Of a stretch of 64,000 bases of DNA, positions 43,414-53,039 are shown piece by piece. Within the stretch, counting starts at the first letter, position 1; the number at the start of each line of letters is the position of its first letter. The translations under genes and the position numbers were made by a program. The stretch is from Faecalicatena faecalis (GTDB lineage Bacteria; Bacillota; Clostridia; Lachnospirales; Lachnospiraceae), in the NCBI RefSeq assembly GCF_012524165.2, contig NZ_JABACJ020000029.1, positions 1-64,000 of the forward strand. Reading direction: 5' to 3'. The notes under the pieces were generated by a model. That model saw only the letters and a program-made list of their open reading frames with translations, ran no database searches and was not told the DNA's origin.

Positions 43414-43992
43414 ATGACTATTGTAGATTTTTTGGATAAGCATATTGTTTTGGTGACAACTATTTTGATAATATTTTTGTTAGTGGTAATTATAGTTTTC
43501 GCATATTTTATTCCCAAGATTTCTTTAATTAATCAAATATGGAAGGACGCAAAAGAAATAAAAGATCCATTATTATTTAGAAAATCGTATAAACAGCGTT
43601 TAATGAAACACTCTTTTGTATTTGCATCTAGCACTAGGGATAATGAAGCAGGATATAAAGAAATAAAGAAATATTTTGACAATGAAAAAGAAATTATTTT
43701 CATTCCGCTTGATACTGAAAACTTTGACGATAAATTTGATGGGTTTGACATTATTATTTATAAGGTACATGATAACGAGTTTGGTATACCATGTTCAAAT
43801 GAGAACCCTTTGTACAAACGGATATCAAAATATTGTTCTGAGCAACATAAGTCATGTATTCTTGTTTGCAGACCAGGTAAGCAAATTGCTCTGTCTGAGA
43901 ATGCAGTAGAATTTAATCCTTTATATGTGACAACAGTTCAATTTTATTCAAAACTGCGTGAAACATTATACATATTATTATATTTGACATGA
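43414..43992 (+). CDS. Single-pass membrane protein with unidentified cytosolic domain
   Basis: The 192-residue protein has one strong membrane helix (~10-33) and then a cytosolic domain of alternating strands and helices: HSFVFASST, EIIFIPLD, FDIIIYKV, KSCILVCRPG, then VTTVQFYSKLRETLYILLYL. That pattern suggests a Rossmann-like or TIR-like fold, but no signature residues settle it. AGGTGG lies before the ATG. Membrane helix plus nucleotide-type domain is a layout shared by several defence effectors, and the neighbours fit, but function is unknown. Confidence 0.5.
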   Translation: MTIVDFLDKHIVLVTTILIIFLLVVIIVFAYFIPKISLINQIWKDAKEIKDPLLFRKSYKQRLMKHSFVFASSTRDNEAGYKEIKKYFDNEKEIIFIPLDTENFDDKFDGFDIIIYKVHDNEFGIPCSNENPLYKRISKYCSEQHKSCILVCRPGKQIALSENAVEFNPLYVTTVQFYSKLRETLYILLYLT

Positions 43993-44306
43993 TTAAAAGC
44001 TGTACCATTATTTGTTTAACTAACCCAAATAAATGAATAGATTTACTAAAGTGAAAGTATATGATGCGGGATAGGGTTATCGTTTCAATTCCTTCATTTT
44101 TTCAGCAGCTATTTAGAATCTGTAAAAAGGATAAATCATAAAAAGACATTGGTAGCGCATTTGGAAAGGATAAATTAATCCAAGTGACTAAAGAAAATAT
44201 TTTAAATAACATTCCGCCAAGTCTGGCAAATGTATTTGCACAGGAAAAATATTTCTGTATTCGAAACTGTGGTAAATGAGTTGGATAAAATGTTCGGAGG
44301 AATCAA
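43993..44306 (+). other. AT-rich gap with decayed frames
   Basis: About 310 bases hold no intact gene. Short stretches read like coding remnants (for example N-I-P-P-S-L-A-N-V-F-A-Q near 44210), but no family can be named. It ends at the GGAGG site of the nuclease gene. Confidence 0.4.
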
Positions 44307-45314
44307 ATGGAGCAACTATTTTATGAACAAATTAAAAAAATTCTCTCTGAAGCCAGAAACAAAGTATACCAAAGTGCAAACTTTGCAATGGTAGAAGCAT
44401 ATTGGAATATTGGAAAGAGTATCGTGGAACAGCAGGGCGGAGAGGGAAAGGCTGAGTATGGTGCCAGATTGATAGTCGAACTATCTAAACAGATGACAGC
44501 AGATTTTGGAAAGGGATTTACTGTTGCAAACCTTAAAAATATGCGTCAGTTTTATCTTACTTTTCCAAAAGGCTACGCACTGCGTAGCGAATTGAGTTGG
44601 ACACATTATCGACTGCTTATGCGCGTGGAAAATGAAAATGCCCGTGAATTCTATACAGAAGAAGCAATAAAATCAAATTTGAGCACACGGCAGTTGGAAA
44701 GGCAAATTAATTCTTTCTTTTATGAAAGGCTGTTATCCAGTCAAAATAAGGAAAAGGTTACAGAAGAAATCCAGAAATTGGAGCCTGCAAAAGTTCCAGA
44801 GGATATTATACGCGATCCATATGTATTAGAGTTTCTGGGCTTAAGTCCGAATGATGATTTTTATGAGAGCGACCTTGAAGAAGCATTGATAACACATTTG
44901 CAGAAATTCCTCTTGGAGTTGGGGCGAGGGTTTTCTTTTGTTGCCAGACAAAAGAGGATTACATTTGATGGGCGACATTTCAGAATAGACCTTGTTTTTT
45001 ATAATTATATTTTGAAATGCTTTGTATTAATTGACTTAAAAATTGGAGATTTGACACATCAGGATTTGGGGCAGATGCAGATGTATGTACATTATTATGA
45101 ACGTGAATTGATGAATGAAGGAGATAATCCACCCATAGGAATTGTGCTTTGTGCGGATAAAAGTGAATCTGTAGTAAAGTATACGTTGCCGGAAAATGAA
45201 ACACAGATTTTTGCTTCAAAGTATAAACTATACCTTCCAAGCGAAGAAGAACTGTTACAAGAATTGCAAAGAGAGTATAGAGCATTGGAATATGATAAAG
45301 AAAAATCAAATTAA
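44307..45314 (+). CDS. PDDEXK nuclease of the YhcG/DUF1016 family
   Basis: The 335-residue protein has the DUF1016 N-terminal domain (EAYWNIGKSIVEQQ, GFTVANLKNMRQFYL) and a C-terminal PDDEXK nuclease core with FRIDLVFYN and VLIDLKIG, that is D-x(n)-D-x-K, followed by a helix with QMQMYVHYYE. Family members act in DNA processing and often travel with restriction and other defence genes. GGAGG lies eight bases before the ATG. It looks intact and stands alone. Confidence 0.88.
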   Translation: MEQLFYEQIKKILSEARNKVYQSANFAMVEAYWNIGKSIVEQQGGEGKAEYGARLIVELSKQMTADFGKGFTVANLKNMRQFYLTFPKGYALRSELSWTHYRLLMRVENENAREFYTEEAIKSNLSTRQLERQINSFFYERLLSSQNKEKVTEEIQKLEPAKVPEDIIRDPYVLEFLGLSPNDDFYESDLEEALITHLQKFLLELGRGFSFVARQKRITFDGRHFRIDLVFYNYILKCFVLIDLKIGDLTHQDLGQMQMYVHYYERELMNEGDNPPIGIVLCADKSESVVKYTLPENETQIFASKYKLYLPSEEELLQELQREYRALEYDKEKSN

Positions 45315-45316
45315 CT

Positions 45317-45523
45317 TTACTTCAAGATAGTGTAATTTTGGTGGAGGGGTAAATTATTCATAAAGGGGTGATTTTCTTCAAAAAGGATAAGAGTGGTAGA
45401 ATAATCGAAGAAATCCACACCACCATTATGTAATGAAAATATTTTTGCCATGTAGTATAAAACTCCCGTCCCATCGCATACAGAATGTGTGGTATTGATA
45501 CAAAAGGAGTGACTAATAAACAA
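45317..45523 (-). pseudogene. Possible acyltransferase fragment (H-x3-D-G motif)
   Basis: A 68-residue minus-strand frame contains THSVCDGTGVLYYMAKI, like the H-x3-D-G active-site region of condensation-type acyltransferases, followed by FSLHNGG and an acidic-aromatic stretch. It is far too short for an intact enzyme and lacks a ribosome site. It could be a remnant or chance. The rest of 45524-45667 shows nothing further. Confidence 0.25.
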
Positions 45524-45667
45524 ATATTAAGTAGGGGAACCGTTTATTTTATAGATGTGCTTTATTGTATAAATAATACATGAGTTTATAAGGCAATTGG
45601 AATAGTTGGATTTCTGTAACGGTACGGTTATACCTATTAAAACAAGGTTCAAAGCAGGAGGGGCCAT

Positions 45668-46432
45668 ATGACATTTAATCCAGGACTTAAAATAGGGCAA
45701 ATATTAAAAAACGTAGATATTGTTGATAAGTTTAAATGTGGTAATATGGGGGGAATGAGACGATCAAAGACAACTAATACATTAGTAATCGTATCTGATT
45801 ATACTAAGGGGATCTATCATGATAAATGGATTGGTGGGGTTCTTCATTATACAGGTATGGGTAAATTGGGCGATCAAGATATTAACTGGGCTCAAAACAA
45901 AACATTGGCTGAATGTGGATACAATGGGGTTGATGTGCATCTTTTCGAGGTAATGGATGCAGGTGAATATGTTTATTGTGGAAGAATTGAATTAGTTAGC
46001 GAGCCTTATATGGATATGCAACCTGGTGCAGATGGTGTCGATAGAAAAGTATGGATGTTTCCTATTCGCCCGGTTCCAGATAATGATGTAAGGAAGCCTA
46101 CCATGTTTGTGTTTAAGGATATGGAGGATTATAAAGTACGTGGTAAAAATATAGATGCTGAATATGCTAGAATTCTTGCAGCTAAGAAAAAGAGTGGAAT
46201 CAAAGTAAAATCCTCAACTCCTATCAATTCTTTTGTACCTAAACCAGAGCCAAAACCGCCAGTAGATGTCCCTAGGGATATTATTGGTAAGCAGGTAAAG
46301 CATAGGACGTTTGGAAAAGGGAAAATTACTGAAATTGAAGGAGCAACTATCACTGTTACATTTGATACAGTAGGGGTCAAAAAAATGGGGTATGAGTTAT
46401 GCATGGAAAGGAAATTGTTAGAATTCATTTAA
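45668..46432 (+). CDS. SRA-like (ScoMcrA-type) domain protein with Tudor-like C-terminus
   Basis: The 254-residue protein has an N-terminal ~150-residue domain like the SRA-type DNA-reading domain of ScoMcrA restriction proteins: GGMRRSKTTNTLVIVSD, LHYTGMGKLGDQDI, AQNKTLAE, VHLFEV and VWMFPIRP. A Pro/Lys linker follows, and then a ~45-residue Tudor-like segment (VKHRTFGKGKITEIEGATITV) seen at the end of UvrD-type helicases. No HNH or other nuclease is fused, unlike McrA-type enzymes. It may sense modified DNA for a nuclease in trans, such as the YhcG-type neighbour. AGGAGG is before the ATG. Confidence 0.65.
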   Translation: MTFNPGLKIGQILKNVDIVDKFKCGNMGGMRRSKTTNTLVIVSDYTKGIYHDKWIGGVLHYTGMGKLGDQDINWAQNKTLAECGYNGVDVHLFEVMDAGEYVYCGRIELVSEPYMDMQPGADGVDRKVWMFPIRPVPDNDVRKPTMFVFKDMEDYKVRGKNIDAEYARILAAKKKSGIKVKSSTPINSFVPKPEPKPPVDVPRDIIGKQVKHRTFGKGKITEIEGATITVTFDTVGVKKMGYELCMERKLLEFI

Positions 46433-46572
46433 TGGGATAAAGATGAATCATATAGTGACAATAGCTATATAATCAGAGCATATATAAGATCTAGTGCGTT
46501 TTTAAGGGGACAAGAAAATTATATATTTCTTAGAGCTGGATTATGTGCAGTGATTTTTGAAATGAGGATGGT

Positions 46573-46959
46573 ATGAAAACAATAAAAGTTGTTGCAGCAG
46601 TTATATGTGATAAAGATAAAGTCTTTGCTACAGCTAGAGGCTATGGGGAATTTAGAGGACAGTGGGAATTTCCGGGAGGGAAAATTGAAGAAGGGGAAAC
46701 ACCGCAGCAGGCACTAATACGAGAGATTAAAGAGGAATTAGATGCCGATATCGAGGTTGGTGACCTGCTTAAGACAATTGAATATGATTATCCGAAATTT
46801 CATTTATCCATGGATTGTTTCTGGGCCAGGATCATAGCAGGAAAATTAATACTGAAAGAAGCAGAGGCAGCCAGGTGGTTAGGAAAAGACGAATTGGATT
46901 TGGTACGATGGCTTCCAGCAGACTTGTATATCATTGACTTGATAAAAGAGATTTTGTAG
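46573..46959 (+). CDS. NUDIX hydrolase, MutT/8-oxo-dGTP diphosphatase type
   Basis: The 128-residue protein has a complete NUDIX box, GGKIEEGETPQQALIREI followed by KEEL, and the short length of MutT-type (deoxy)nucleoside triphosphate pyrophosphohydrolases. It hydrolyses oxidised or other unusual nucleotides to monophosphates. It lies between the defence island and the first CRISPR leader, and ends ~40 bases before the cas2-like vestige. No link to CRISPR function is known. Confidence 0.9.
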   Translation: MKTIKVVAAVICDKDKVFATARGYGEFRGQWEFPGGKIEEGETPQQALIREIKEELDADIEVGDLLKTIEYDYPKFHLSMDCFWARIIAGKLILKEAEAARWLGKDELDLVRWLPADLYIIDLIKEIL

Positions 46960-46994
46960 TGACTTCAAGGAATTTAAAAATCTATTCTAAAATG

Positions 46995-47030
46995 GGGGAA
47001 GAAGCTTCGGATGAGCTTTTGCTATTATAG
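46995..47030 (+). pseudogene. Vestige of the cas2 3' end
   Basis: GATGAGCTTTTGCTATTATAG (D-E-L-L-L-L-stop) aligns with the end of intact cas2, GAT GAA CCT CTG ATT TTG TAG, and is followed by the leader just as in the intact copy. The GGGGAA a few bases upstream also lines up. Only ~30 bases remain. It implies that a cas2 gene once stood before array 1. Confidence 0.6.
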
Positions 47031-47199
47031 TGCGAATAGGAAGCACACATGAAAATCCCGGGAGATTCGCACCAAAAAAATTGCATAAAAACTATAGATT
47101 TTATTGAAAATAAGTTTTAAAATAAGAATATATCTAAAGGATTTGTGAAATGGTACAAAATATTTTGCTGTTTTACAATAGAATTTAGATATGTTTGCT
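47031..47199 (+). promoter_or_regulatory. CRISPR leader of array 1
   Basis: The ~170 AT-rich bases between the cas2 vestige and the first repeat align along most of their length with the leader of array 2 (55943-56112), sharing TGCGAAT, AAGCACACATGAAAA, GATTCGCACCA, ACTATAGAT, AATAAGTTTTAAAAT and GATATGTTTGCT or near forms. It should carry the array promoter and the integration signals for Cas1-Cas2. Confidence 0.85.
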
Positions 47200-48357
47200 G
47201 TCGTTCCTCTCGCGGGAACGTGGATTGAAATATATCTCATGCCTCCTAAACTTTAATTTATTTCGTCGTTCCTCTCGCGGGAACGTGGATTGAAATACAA
47301 CAACTCCTCTGCATTTTTTTGTGATCGTTGTCGTTCCTCTCGCGGGAACGTGGATTGAAATCATTGTTTATCGTCCTGGCTGGAGATATTATCTCCGTCG
47401 TTCCTCTCGCGGGAACGTGGATTGAAATGTATCCTAGGGGCGGCACTCGATAATGTAACCGTCGTTCCTCTCGCGGGAACGTGGATTGAAATTACTATTA
47501 TTCCATCTTGCTTTACAGATACTGCAAGTCGTTCCTCTCGCGGGAACGTGGATTGAAATGTCAGATAGCCCGGAGAACGCTTTCGCAGATTTTGTCGTTC
47601 CTCTCGCGGGAACGTGGATTGAAATCGGTGACACTGGATGGAATAGAGTGTACCTTGACGTCGTTCCTCTCGCGGGAACGTGGATTGAAATTCCCTTTTG
47701 ACCCAAACGTCTCCCGTCTGGAAATCGTCGTTCCTCTCGCGGGAACGTGGATTGAAATCACCTCCCTTACGCAGGAATCCATCGGACTATATGTCGTTCC
47801 TCTCGCGGGAACGTGGATTGAAATTTCTGGTTGGATGTCCTGTAACGCCCCAGAATCAGTCGTTCCTCTCGCGGGAACGTGGATTGAAATTTCGACATTG
47901 TTGACGCATCGTTCGCACAGACAGGTCGTTCCTCTCGCGGGAACGTGGATTGAAATCTGGAGCCACTCGTTAAGAATATTAAATCCCAGGTGTCGTTCCT
48001 CTCGCGGGAACGTGGATTGAAATTTGTACAAATAGCTCATCTTTAGTAACAAGAAGTGACCGTCGTTCCTCTCGCGGGAACGTGGATTGAAATAAACCAA
48101 AATCTTGATGATGGTGCACCAGCAAAGTCGTTCCTCTCGCGGGAACGTGGATTGAAATAACCGTCTTATCCGTGCGATTCTCAAATTCTACGGGTCGTTC
48201 CTCTCGCGGGAACGTGGATTGAAATTTATTAAATACATCATCAGCAATTCTCTCTACCTCGTCGTTCCTCTCGCGGGAACGTGGATTGAAATGAAAATGC
48301 TCCCGCGAAAGACTCCTCGATTTTAGTCGTTCCCCTCGCGGGAACGTGGATTTAATA
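47200..48357 (+). CRISPR. CRISPR array 1, type I-C repeat, 18 repeats and 17 spacers
   Basis: Repeats are 32 bases, opening GTCGTTCCTCTCGCGGG and closing AACGTGGATTGAAAT, and are nearly identical throughout. Spacers are 32 to 38 bases, mostly 33 to 35, and all differ. The last repeat (48326-48357) is altered: CCCCTCG in the loop region and TTTAATA at its end, the usual decay at the distal side. Transcription from the leader runs rightward. Long open frames through the array on both strands are artefacts of the repeat. Confidence 0.98.
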
Positions 48358-48451
48358 TGTACCAGACAGTGTAAAAAATCTCAAAATCAGTTCTTCTTCA
48401 CGAGAGTGAAAGAACAGACCAGACCGAAAAATAGGGGGGATGAAGTCGTAT

Positions 48452-50608
48452 ATGGATTATTTAGCACATATCAGTGAGGACAAGCAGCGTGAGCAAAGTG
48501 TAAAAGCGCATTTAGAAGGTGTCGCAACGTATGCGGAGGAATTTGCAGCAGAATTTGGTTATGGTGACTGGGGATTTTGCTGCGGTATGCTCCACGATGT
48601 AGGAAAATACACAGCAAAGTTTCAGAGCCGTATCCGCGGAAGTGAGGTAAAGGTCGATCATGCTACAGCAGGAGCACAACTGTGTCAGAAGTTGAGTAAA
48701 GAAAAGGGTGGTTTTTATACAGCGCTTGCCTATTGTATTGCTGGTCATCATGCAGGTCTCCCGGATACGGGAGGAAGTGCTGACACTGGAGACAGAGGAA
48801 CATTCATAGGAAGAATGAAGAAGAACACAGAAGACTATGAAACATACAAAGAGGAAATAACGATTCCTCAGTTAGAAACTCCATTTTTCAGGGTGGATGG
48901 TAAAAAGGATCCTAGTTTTACGATGAGTTTTTTGATTCGTATGTTGTATTCCAGTCTTGTGGATGCAGATTATCTTGATACAGAAGAGTTTATGAAACAC
49001 GGCCAGACGGGAAGGAAGAATGGGCAAAGTCTTTCGGAACTTCTAGAAAAATTAAATCATCATATATCAGGCTGGATGATGAATGAAGACAGAGATACAA
49101 TCAATGGTCGGAGAACAGAAATTCTGAGAAATTGTATAGAATCAGGATGTATGGAAAAGGGATTGTTTCGTCTGACGGTACCCACTGGAGGGGGAAAGAC
49201 TGTTGCATCTCTGGCATTTGCTTTGAATCATGCAGTAGAACATGGAATGAAGCGTATTATTTATGTAATTCCCTATACCAGCATTATTGAGCAGAATGCA
49301 AAGGTTTTTTGTGATATTCTCGGTGAAAATAATGTGCTGGAACATCACAGCAATATAGATTATGGAGGTTCAGAAGAACTTCTACCCAAACAATTGGCAA
49401 CTGAAAACTGGGATCTACCGGTAATCGTAACGACAAATGTACAGTTCTTTGAGTCTTTATTTTCTAACAAGGCTTCAAAATGCAGAAAATTACATAATAT
49501 AGCAAACAGTATTATTATCTTTGACGAAGCCCAGATGCTGCCCAATGATTATTTAAAACCGTGTATTGCAGCTATGGAGGAGCTGATAAGACACTATGAA
49601 AGCAGTGTTGTATTATGTACTGCAACGCAGCCATCTTTAAGATCATTTTTTTCAGCCGACATACAATGTTTTGAATTATGCCCTCACATGGAGGAACAGT
49701 TTCGTTTTTTTAAGCGGTCCACGATTGAAAATTTAGGAACAATCTCTAAAGAAGGTCTTTTAGACAGATTGAAAACTGAAAATCAGGCCCTATGTATCCT
49801 AAACACGAAAAGAAGTGTAGGAAAAATGTATGAAGAACTAAAGGGAGAAGGTGTTTATCACCTTTCTACGTTCATGTATCCTTTACATCGTAAGGCAGTG
49901 CTGGATGTTATACGGAAGAGACTGAAAGATGGAATGAAATGTATTGTGATTGCAACCAGCCTGGTGGAGGCGGGTGTAGATCTGGATTTTAATACAGTAT
50001 ACAGGCAGCTTGCAGGTGTAGATTCCATGATTCAGGCAGCAGGGCGATGCAATAGAGAAGGAAAAAGAGATGTTTCAGATAGTTTTACCTATATTTTTCA
50101 ATTAGAAGAATCACAGAAAATCCCTGGGCAGGAACAACAGATTGATACAGCAAAATTGGTAATCAGAAAGTATGAGGATATTTCTTCACTTGTTGCGATA
50201 GAAGAATATTTTGCCAGGCTTTATAACTTTAAAGGGGATGCACTGGACAAGAAAAAAATATTAGAAGCGTTTCAAAAAGGAAGGTTTGCGTTTGCCAAGG
50301 TTGGAAAAGAATTCAAATTAATAGAACAGGACACAAAGACGATTCTGATCCCAATAGAAACTCGTGCGAAAGAGATAGCGGAAGAGTTGAGATATAAAGG
50401 GGCTACAAAAGCACTGATCAGAGAAGCAGGACAATACTGTGTGAATGTATATGACAATCTTTTTCAGAAACTGCAGGGTGCAGGAATGATTAGCGGAGTA
50501 TCGGAAGAACTGAAAGAGGATTTCTTTGTTTTACGAAGCTGCGAGGACTATTCAGAGGAAACAGGCTTGCGGGTAGATATAGAATTGGGAATGGATGTGT
50601 GGTTATAA
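48452..50608 (+). CDS. cas3: CRISPR-associated helicase-nuclease Cas3, type I-C
   Basis: The ~718-residue protein joins an HD nuclease (LHDVGKYTAKFQ, DHATAGAQ, AGHHAGLPD) to a superfamily 2 helicase (VPTGGGKT near residue 240, FDEAQML, CTATQPS, VEAGVDLDF, QAAGRCNREG). Cascade recruits it to unwind and degrade target DNA. The ATG at 48452 gives the usual M-D-Y-L-A-H opening with a GGGGGG site 12 bases upstream; the ATG at 48440 abuts that site. A GTTCTT...AAGAAC hairpin at 48390-48415 lies between array and gene. First gene of the cas operon. Confidence 0.96.
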   Translation: MDYLAHISEDKQREQSVKAHLEGVATYAEEFAAEFGYGDWGFCCGMLHDVGKYTAKFQSRIRGSEVKVDHATAGAQLCQKLSKEKGGFYTALAYCIAGHHAGLPDTGGSADTGDRGTFIGRMKKNTEDYETYKEEITIPQLETPFFRVDGKKDPSFTMSFLIRMLYSSLVDADYLDTEEFMKHGQTGRKNGQSLSELLEKLNHHISGWMMNEDRDTINGRRTEILRNCIESGCMEKGLFRLTVPTGGGKTVASLAFALNHAVEHGMKRIIYVIPYTSIIEQNAKVFCDILGENNVLEHHSNIDYGGSEELLPKQLATENWDLPVIVTTNVQFFESLFSNKASKCRKLHNIANSIIIFDEAQMLPNDYLKPCIAAMEELIRHYESSVVLCTATQPSLRSFFSADIQCFELCPHMEEQFRFFKRSTIENLGTISKEGLLDRLKTENQALCILNTKRSVGKMYEELKGEGVYHLSTFMYPLHRKAVLDVIRKRLKDGMKCIVIATSLVEAGVDLDFNTVYRQLAGVDSMIQAAGRCNREGKRDVSDSFTYIFQLEESQKIPGQEQQIDTAKLVIRKYEDISSLVAIEEYFARLYNFKGDALDKKKILEAFQKGRFAFAKVGKEFKLIEQDTKTILIPIETRAKEIAEELRYKGATKALIREAGQYCVNVYDNLFQKLQGAGMISGVSEELKEDFFVLRSCEDYSEETGLRVDIELGMDVWL

Positions 50609-50634
50609 AATGAAGAAAGGAGATGAGGACAAAA

Positions 50635-51294
50635 ATGAGTATTGGAGTTCGTGTAAAGGTCTGGGGAGATTATGCGCTTTTCTCCCGTCCCGAGATGAAG
50701 GTAGAACGCTGCAGCTACGACGTTATGACGCCTTCTGCGGCTCGGGGGATTTTAGAGGCTGTGTATTGGCATCCGGGGATGTGTTGGAAGATTGACCGCA
50801 TTCATGTATTGAAGCCCATACAGTTTACATCGATTCGGAGGAATGAGGTGAAAAGTAAGGTTTCTGCGAATAATGTATTGTCAGTTTATAATGGTGCAAA
50901 AAAGGAACTTTATATCAGTAGTAAAGAGGATATTGTCCAGAGGGCCTCTTTGTTATTAAAAGATGTGGAGTACGTCATTGACGCCCACTTTGAGATGACA
51001 GAGAAAGCCAACGATACAGACAATCCGGGTAAGTTCAAAGATATTATTATGAGACGGTTAAAGCGTGGGGAATGTTATCATACACCTTATTTTGGATGCC
51101 GTGAATTCCCCGTGAACTTCTGCCTTTGCGAAGAAGAGGTGCATGGCGCTTATGAAGTCGTGGAAGAAAAGGATTTAGGCTTTATGCTTTATGACATGGA
51201 TTACTCAGATCCGGAGAATATACAGCCTATGTTTTTTCGAGCAGTGATGCGCCGGGGAATCCTGGACTTGAGAGACTGTGAGGTGGTTCGATGA
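50635..51294 (+). CDS. cas5c: Cas5c (Cas5d), crRNA-processing subunit of type I-C Cascade
   Basis: The 219-residue protein has the Cas5 opening with a glycine-rich context (VRVKVWGDYALFSRPEMKVERCSYDVMTPSAARGIL) and FRAVMRRGILDL at the end. In type I-C there is no Cas6; Cas5c cuts the pre-crRNA and holds the 5' handle. The ATG at 50635 has GGAG 12 bases upstream; the ATG at 50623 abuts that site. It overlaps cas8c by four bases. Confidence 0.95.
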   Translation: MSIGVRVKVWGDYALFSRPEMKVERCSYDVMTPSAARGILEAVYWHPGMCWKIDRIHVLKPIQFTSIRRNEVKSKVSANNVLSVYNGAKKELYISSKEDIVQRASLLLKDVEYVIDAHFEMTEKANDTDNPGKFKDIIMRRLKRGECYHTPYFGCREFPVNFCLCEEEVHGAYEVVEEKDLGFMLYDMDYSDPENIQPMFFRAVMRRGILDLRDCEVVR

Positions 51295-53039
51295 TACTGC
51301 AGGCATTGGTAAAGCATTATGAGACCCTGGCAGAGCAGGAGAAGGTGGCAAAACAAGGCTGGTGTCAGGCAAAGGTTTCTTATGCGTTAGATATTGATGC
51401 AGAGGGAAATCTGCTGGGAGTTATTTCAGTAAAACAGGAAGTTCAACGTGGCAAAAAGACTGCATGGGTACCACAAATGATAGAAGTCCCGGAGATGGTA
51501 TCCCGTTCTTCAGGTATCGCTGCAAATTTTCTCTGCGACAATTCGAAATATATATTGGGAATTGACAAGGATGGGACAGGAAAACGTATCATGGAATGTT
51601 TTCAGGCGGCAAAAGAGAAACACTGCAGTTTGTTGGATTCTGCGCATAGTGAGGCGGCTATTGCGGTTAAAAATTTCTTTCAAAAATGGGATCCCACCAA
51701 GGCAAAAGAGAATGCGGAAATCCTTGAAAAGTGGGAGGATATCACAGCAGGTGGGAATTTGATTTTTTACGTAGGTATGGGATATGCCCAGGATGAACAG
51801 GAGATATGTGATCTGTGGGAAAAACGCCTGCGTTCAGACAGCGAAGTGTCGAGAGATGTCTGTCTTGTCACTGGTGATAAGACGGAAATATCCAGAATAC
51901 ATACTGCTATTAAAGGTGTTCAGGGGGCACAGCCCAGCGGGGCGGCTTTGGTATCGTTTAATGCACCATCCTTTGAATCTTATGGAAAAGAACAAAGCTA
52001 CAATGCACCAGTCGGAAAATATGCAATGTTCGCCTACACGACAGCCTTGAATTATCTGCTGTCTCAAAGAGATTATGTATTCATGTTGGGGGATACGACC
52101 ATTGTATTCTGGGCGGAAGATGGGGAAGAGATTTACCAGAGACTGTTCATAGATTCGATGGAGCCAGCAGAAGATAATCAGGAAATATTAAAGAGCATTT
52201 TTTCAAATCTGCAGGCGGGACGTAGTATTGACATAGAAGGAATCCAAATTAATCCAGAGCAAAAATTTTATATACTTGGGCTTGCACCAAATGCTGCGCG
52301 TCTGTCAGTGAGATTTTTCTATCAGAATAGCTTTGGGAAAATTTTATCAAATCTTCAGGTGCATTATGATGAGATGAAAATTGTAAGACCATCCTGGGAT
52401 GGCCAGGAGTTCTTAGGTGTCTGGCGGATGTTGATGGAGACTCTTAACCAGAAATCGAAAGATAAAAAACCGCAGTCCAATATGGCAGCATCAGTGTTTG
52501 AAGCAATTTTATCAGGAAAAAGATATCCTGAGAGTTTATATAGTAATGTGATGATACGGATCCGTGCAGAGCAGGGAAGAATTACCCGAGGAAGAGCTGC
52601 AATTATCAGGGCCTGCCTGATACGGAATCATGAAAAACAATGGATAAAGGAGGGTGAGTTTGTGGGACTAAATGAACAGTGTAAGGATGTGGCTTATGTA
52701 TTGGGACGAGAATTTGCTGTGCTGGAAGCAATTCAGGAGGACGCGAATCCAGGGATTAATGCAACAATTAAAGACAGGTACTTTAACTCAGCATGTGCGA
52801 CGCCGGCATCGGTATTTCCTATCCTCCAAAAGCTTAAGAACAGTCATATTCGAAAGCTTGAGACTGGGAAAAAGATTTATTATGAAAAAATGTTGACCGA
52901 ACTGCAGGGAAAGATAGAAGTGGGGAATGGAGAGTCTAGTGCATTACCTCGTCGTTTATCCCTTGAGGAGCAGGGAATGTTTATCTTAGGATATTACCAT
53001 CAGGTTCAGAAACGCTATGAGAAAAAGGAGGAGAAGTAA
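51291..53039 (+). CDS. cas8c: Cas8c (Csd1), large subunit of type I-C Cascade
   Basis: The 582-residue protein matches Csd1: a start with LQALVKHYETLAEQ, VSFNAPSFESYGKEQSYNAP in the middle, FYILGLAPNAARLSVRF, and the C-terminal helical region RRLSLEEQGMFILGYYHQ. It recognises the PAM and drives target DNA opening; in I-C an internal start can give a small Cas11-like subunit from the C-terminal part. ATGA overlap with cas5c; cas7 starts one base after its stop. Confidence 0.95.
   Translation: MILQALVKHYETLAEQEKVAKQGWCQAKVSYALDIDAEGNLLGVISVKQEVQRGKKTAWVPQMIEVPEMVSRSSGIAANFLCDNSKYILGIDKDGTGKRIMECFQAAKEKHCSLLDSAHSEAAIAVKNFFQKWDPTKAKENAEILEKWEDITAGGNLIFYVGMGYAQDEQEICDLWEKRLRSDSEVSRDVCLVTGDKTEISRIHTAIKGVQGAQPSGAALVSFNAPSFESYGKEQSYNAPVGKYAMFAYTTALNYLLSQRDYVFMLGDTTIVFWAEDGEEIYQRLFIDSMEPAEDNQEILKSIFSNLQAGRSIDIEGIQINPEQKFYILGLAPNAARLSVRFFYQNSFGKILSNLQVHYDEMKIVRPSWDGQEFLGVWRMLMETLNQKSKDKKPQSNMAASVFEAILSGKRYPESLYSNVMIRIRAEQGRITRGRAAIIRACLIRNHEKQWIKEGEFVGLNEQCKDVAYVLGREFAVLEAIQEDANPGINATIKDRYFNSACATPASVFPILQKLKNSHIRKLETGKKIYYEKMLTELQGKIEVGNGESSALPRRLSLEEQGMFILGYYHQVQKRYEKKEEK

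Noticed and set aside
47561-48184. Long open frames across CRISPR array 1 on both strands, with a repeated arginine/glycine-rich peptide
   Set aside because: They arise because the 32-base repeat has no stop codon in several frames and most spacing keeps frame by chance. They have no ribosome site and the repeat structure explains them. The same holds for 56697-57068 in array 2.
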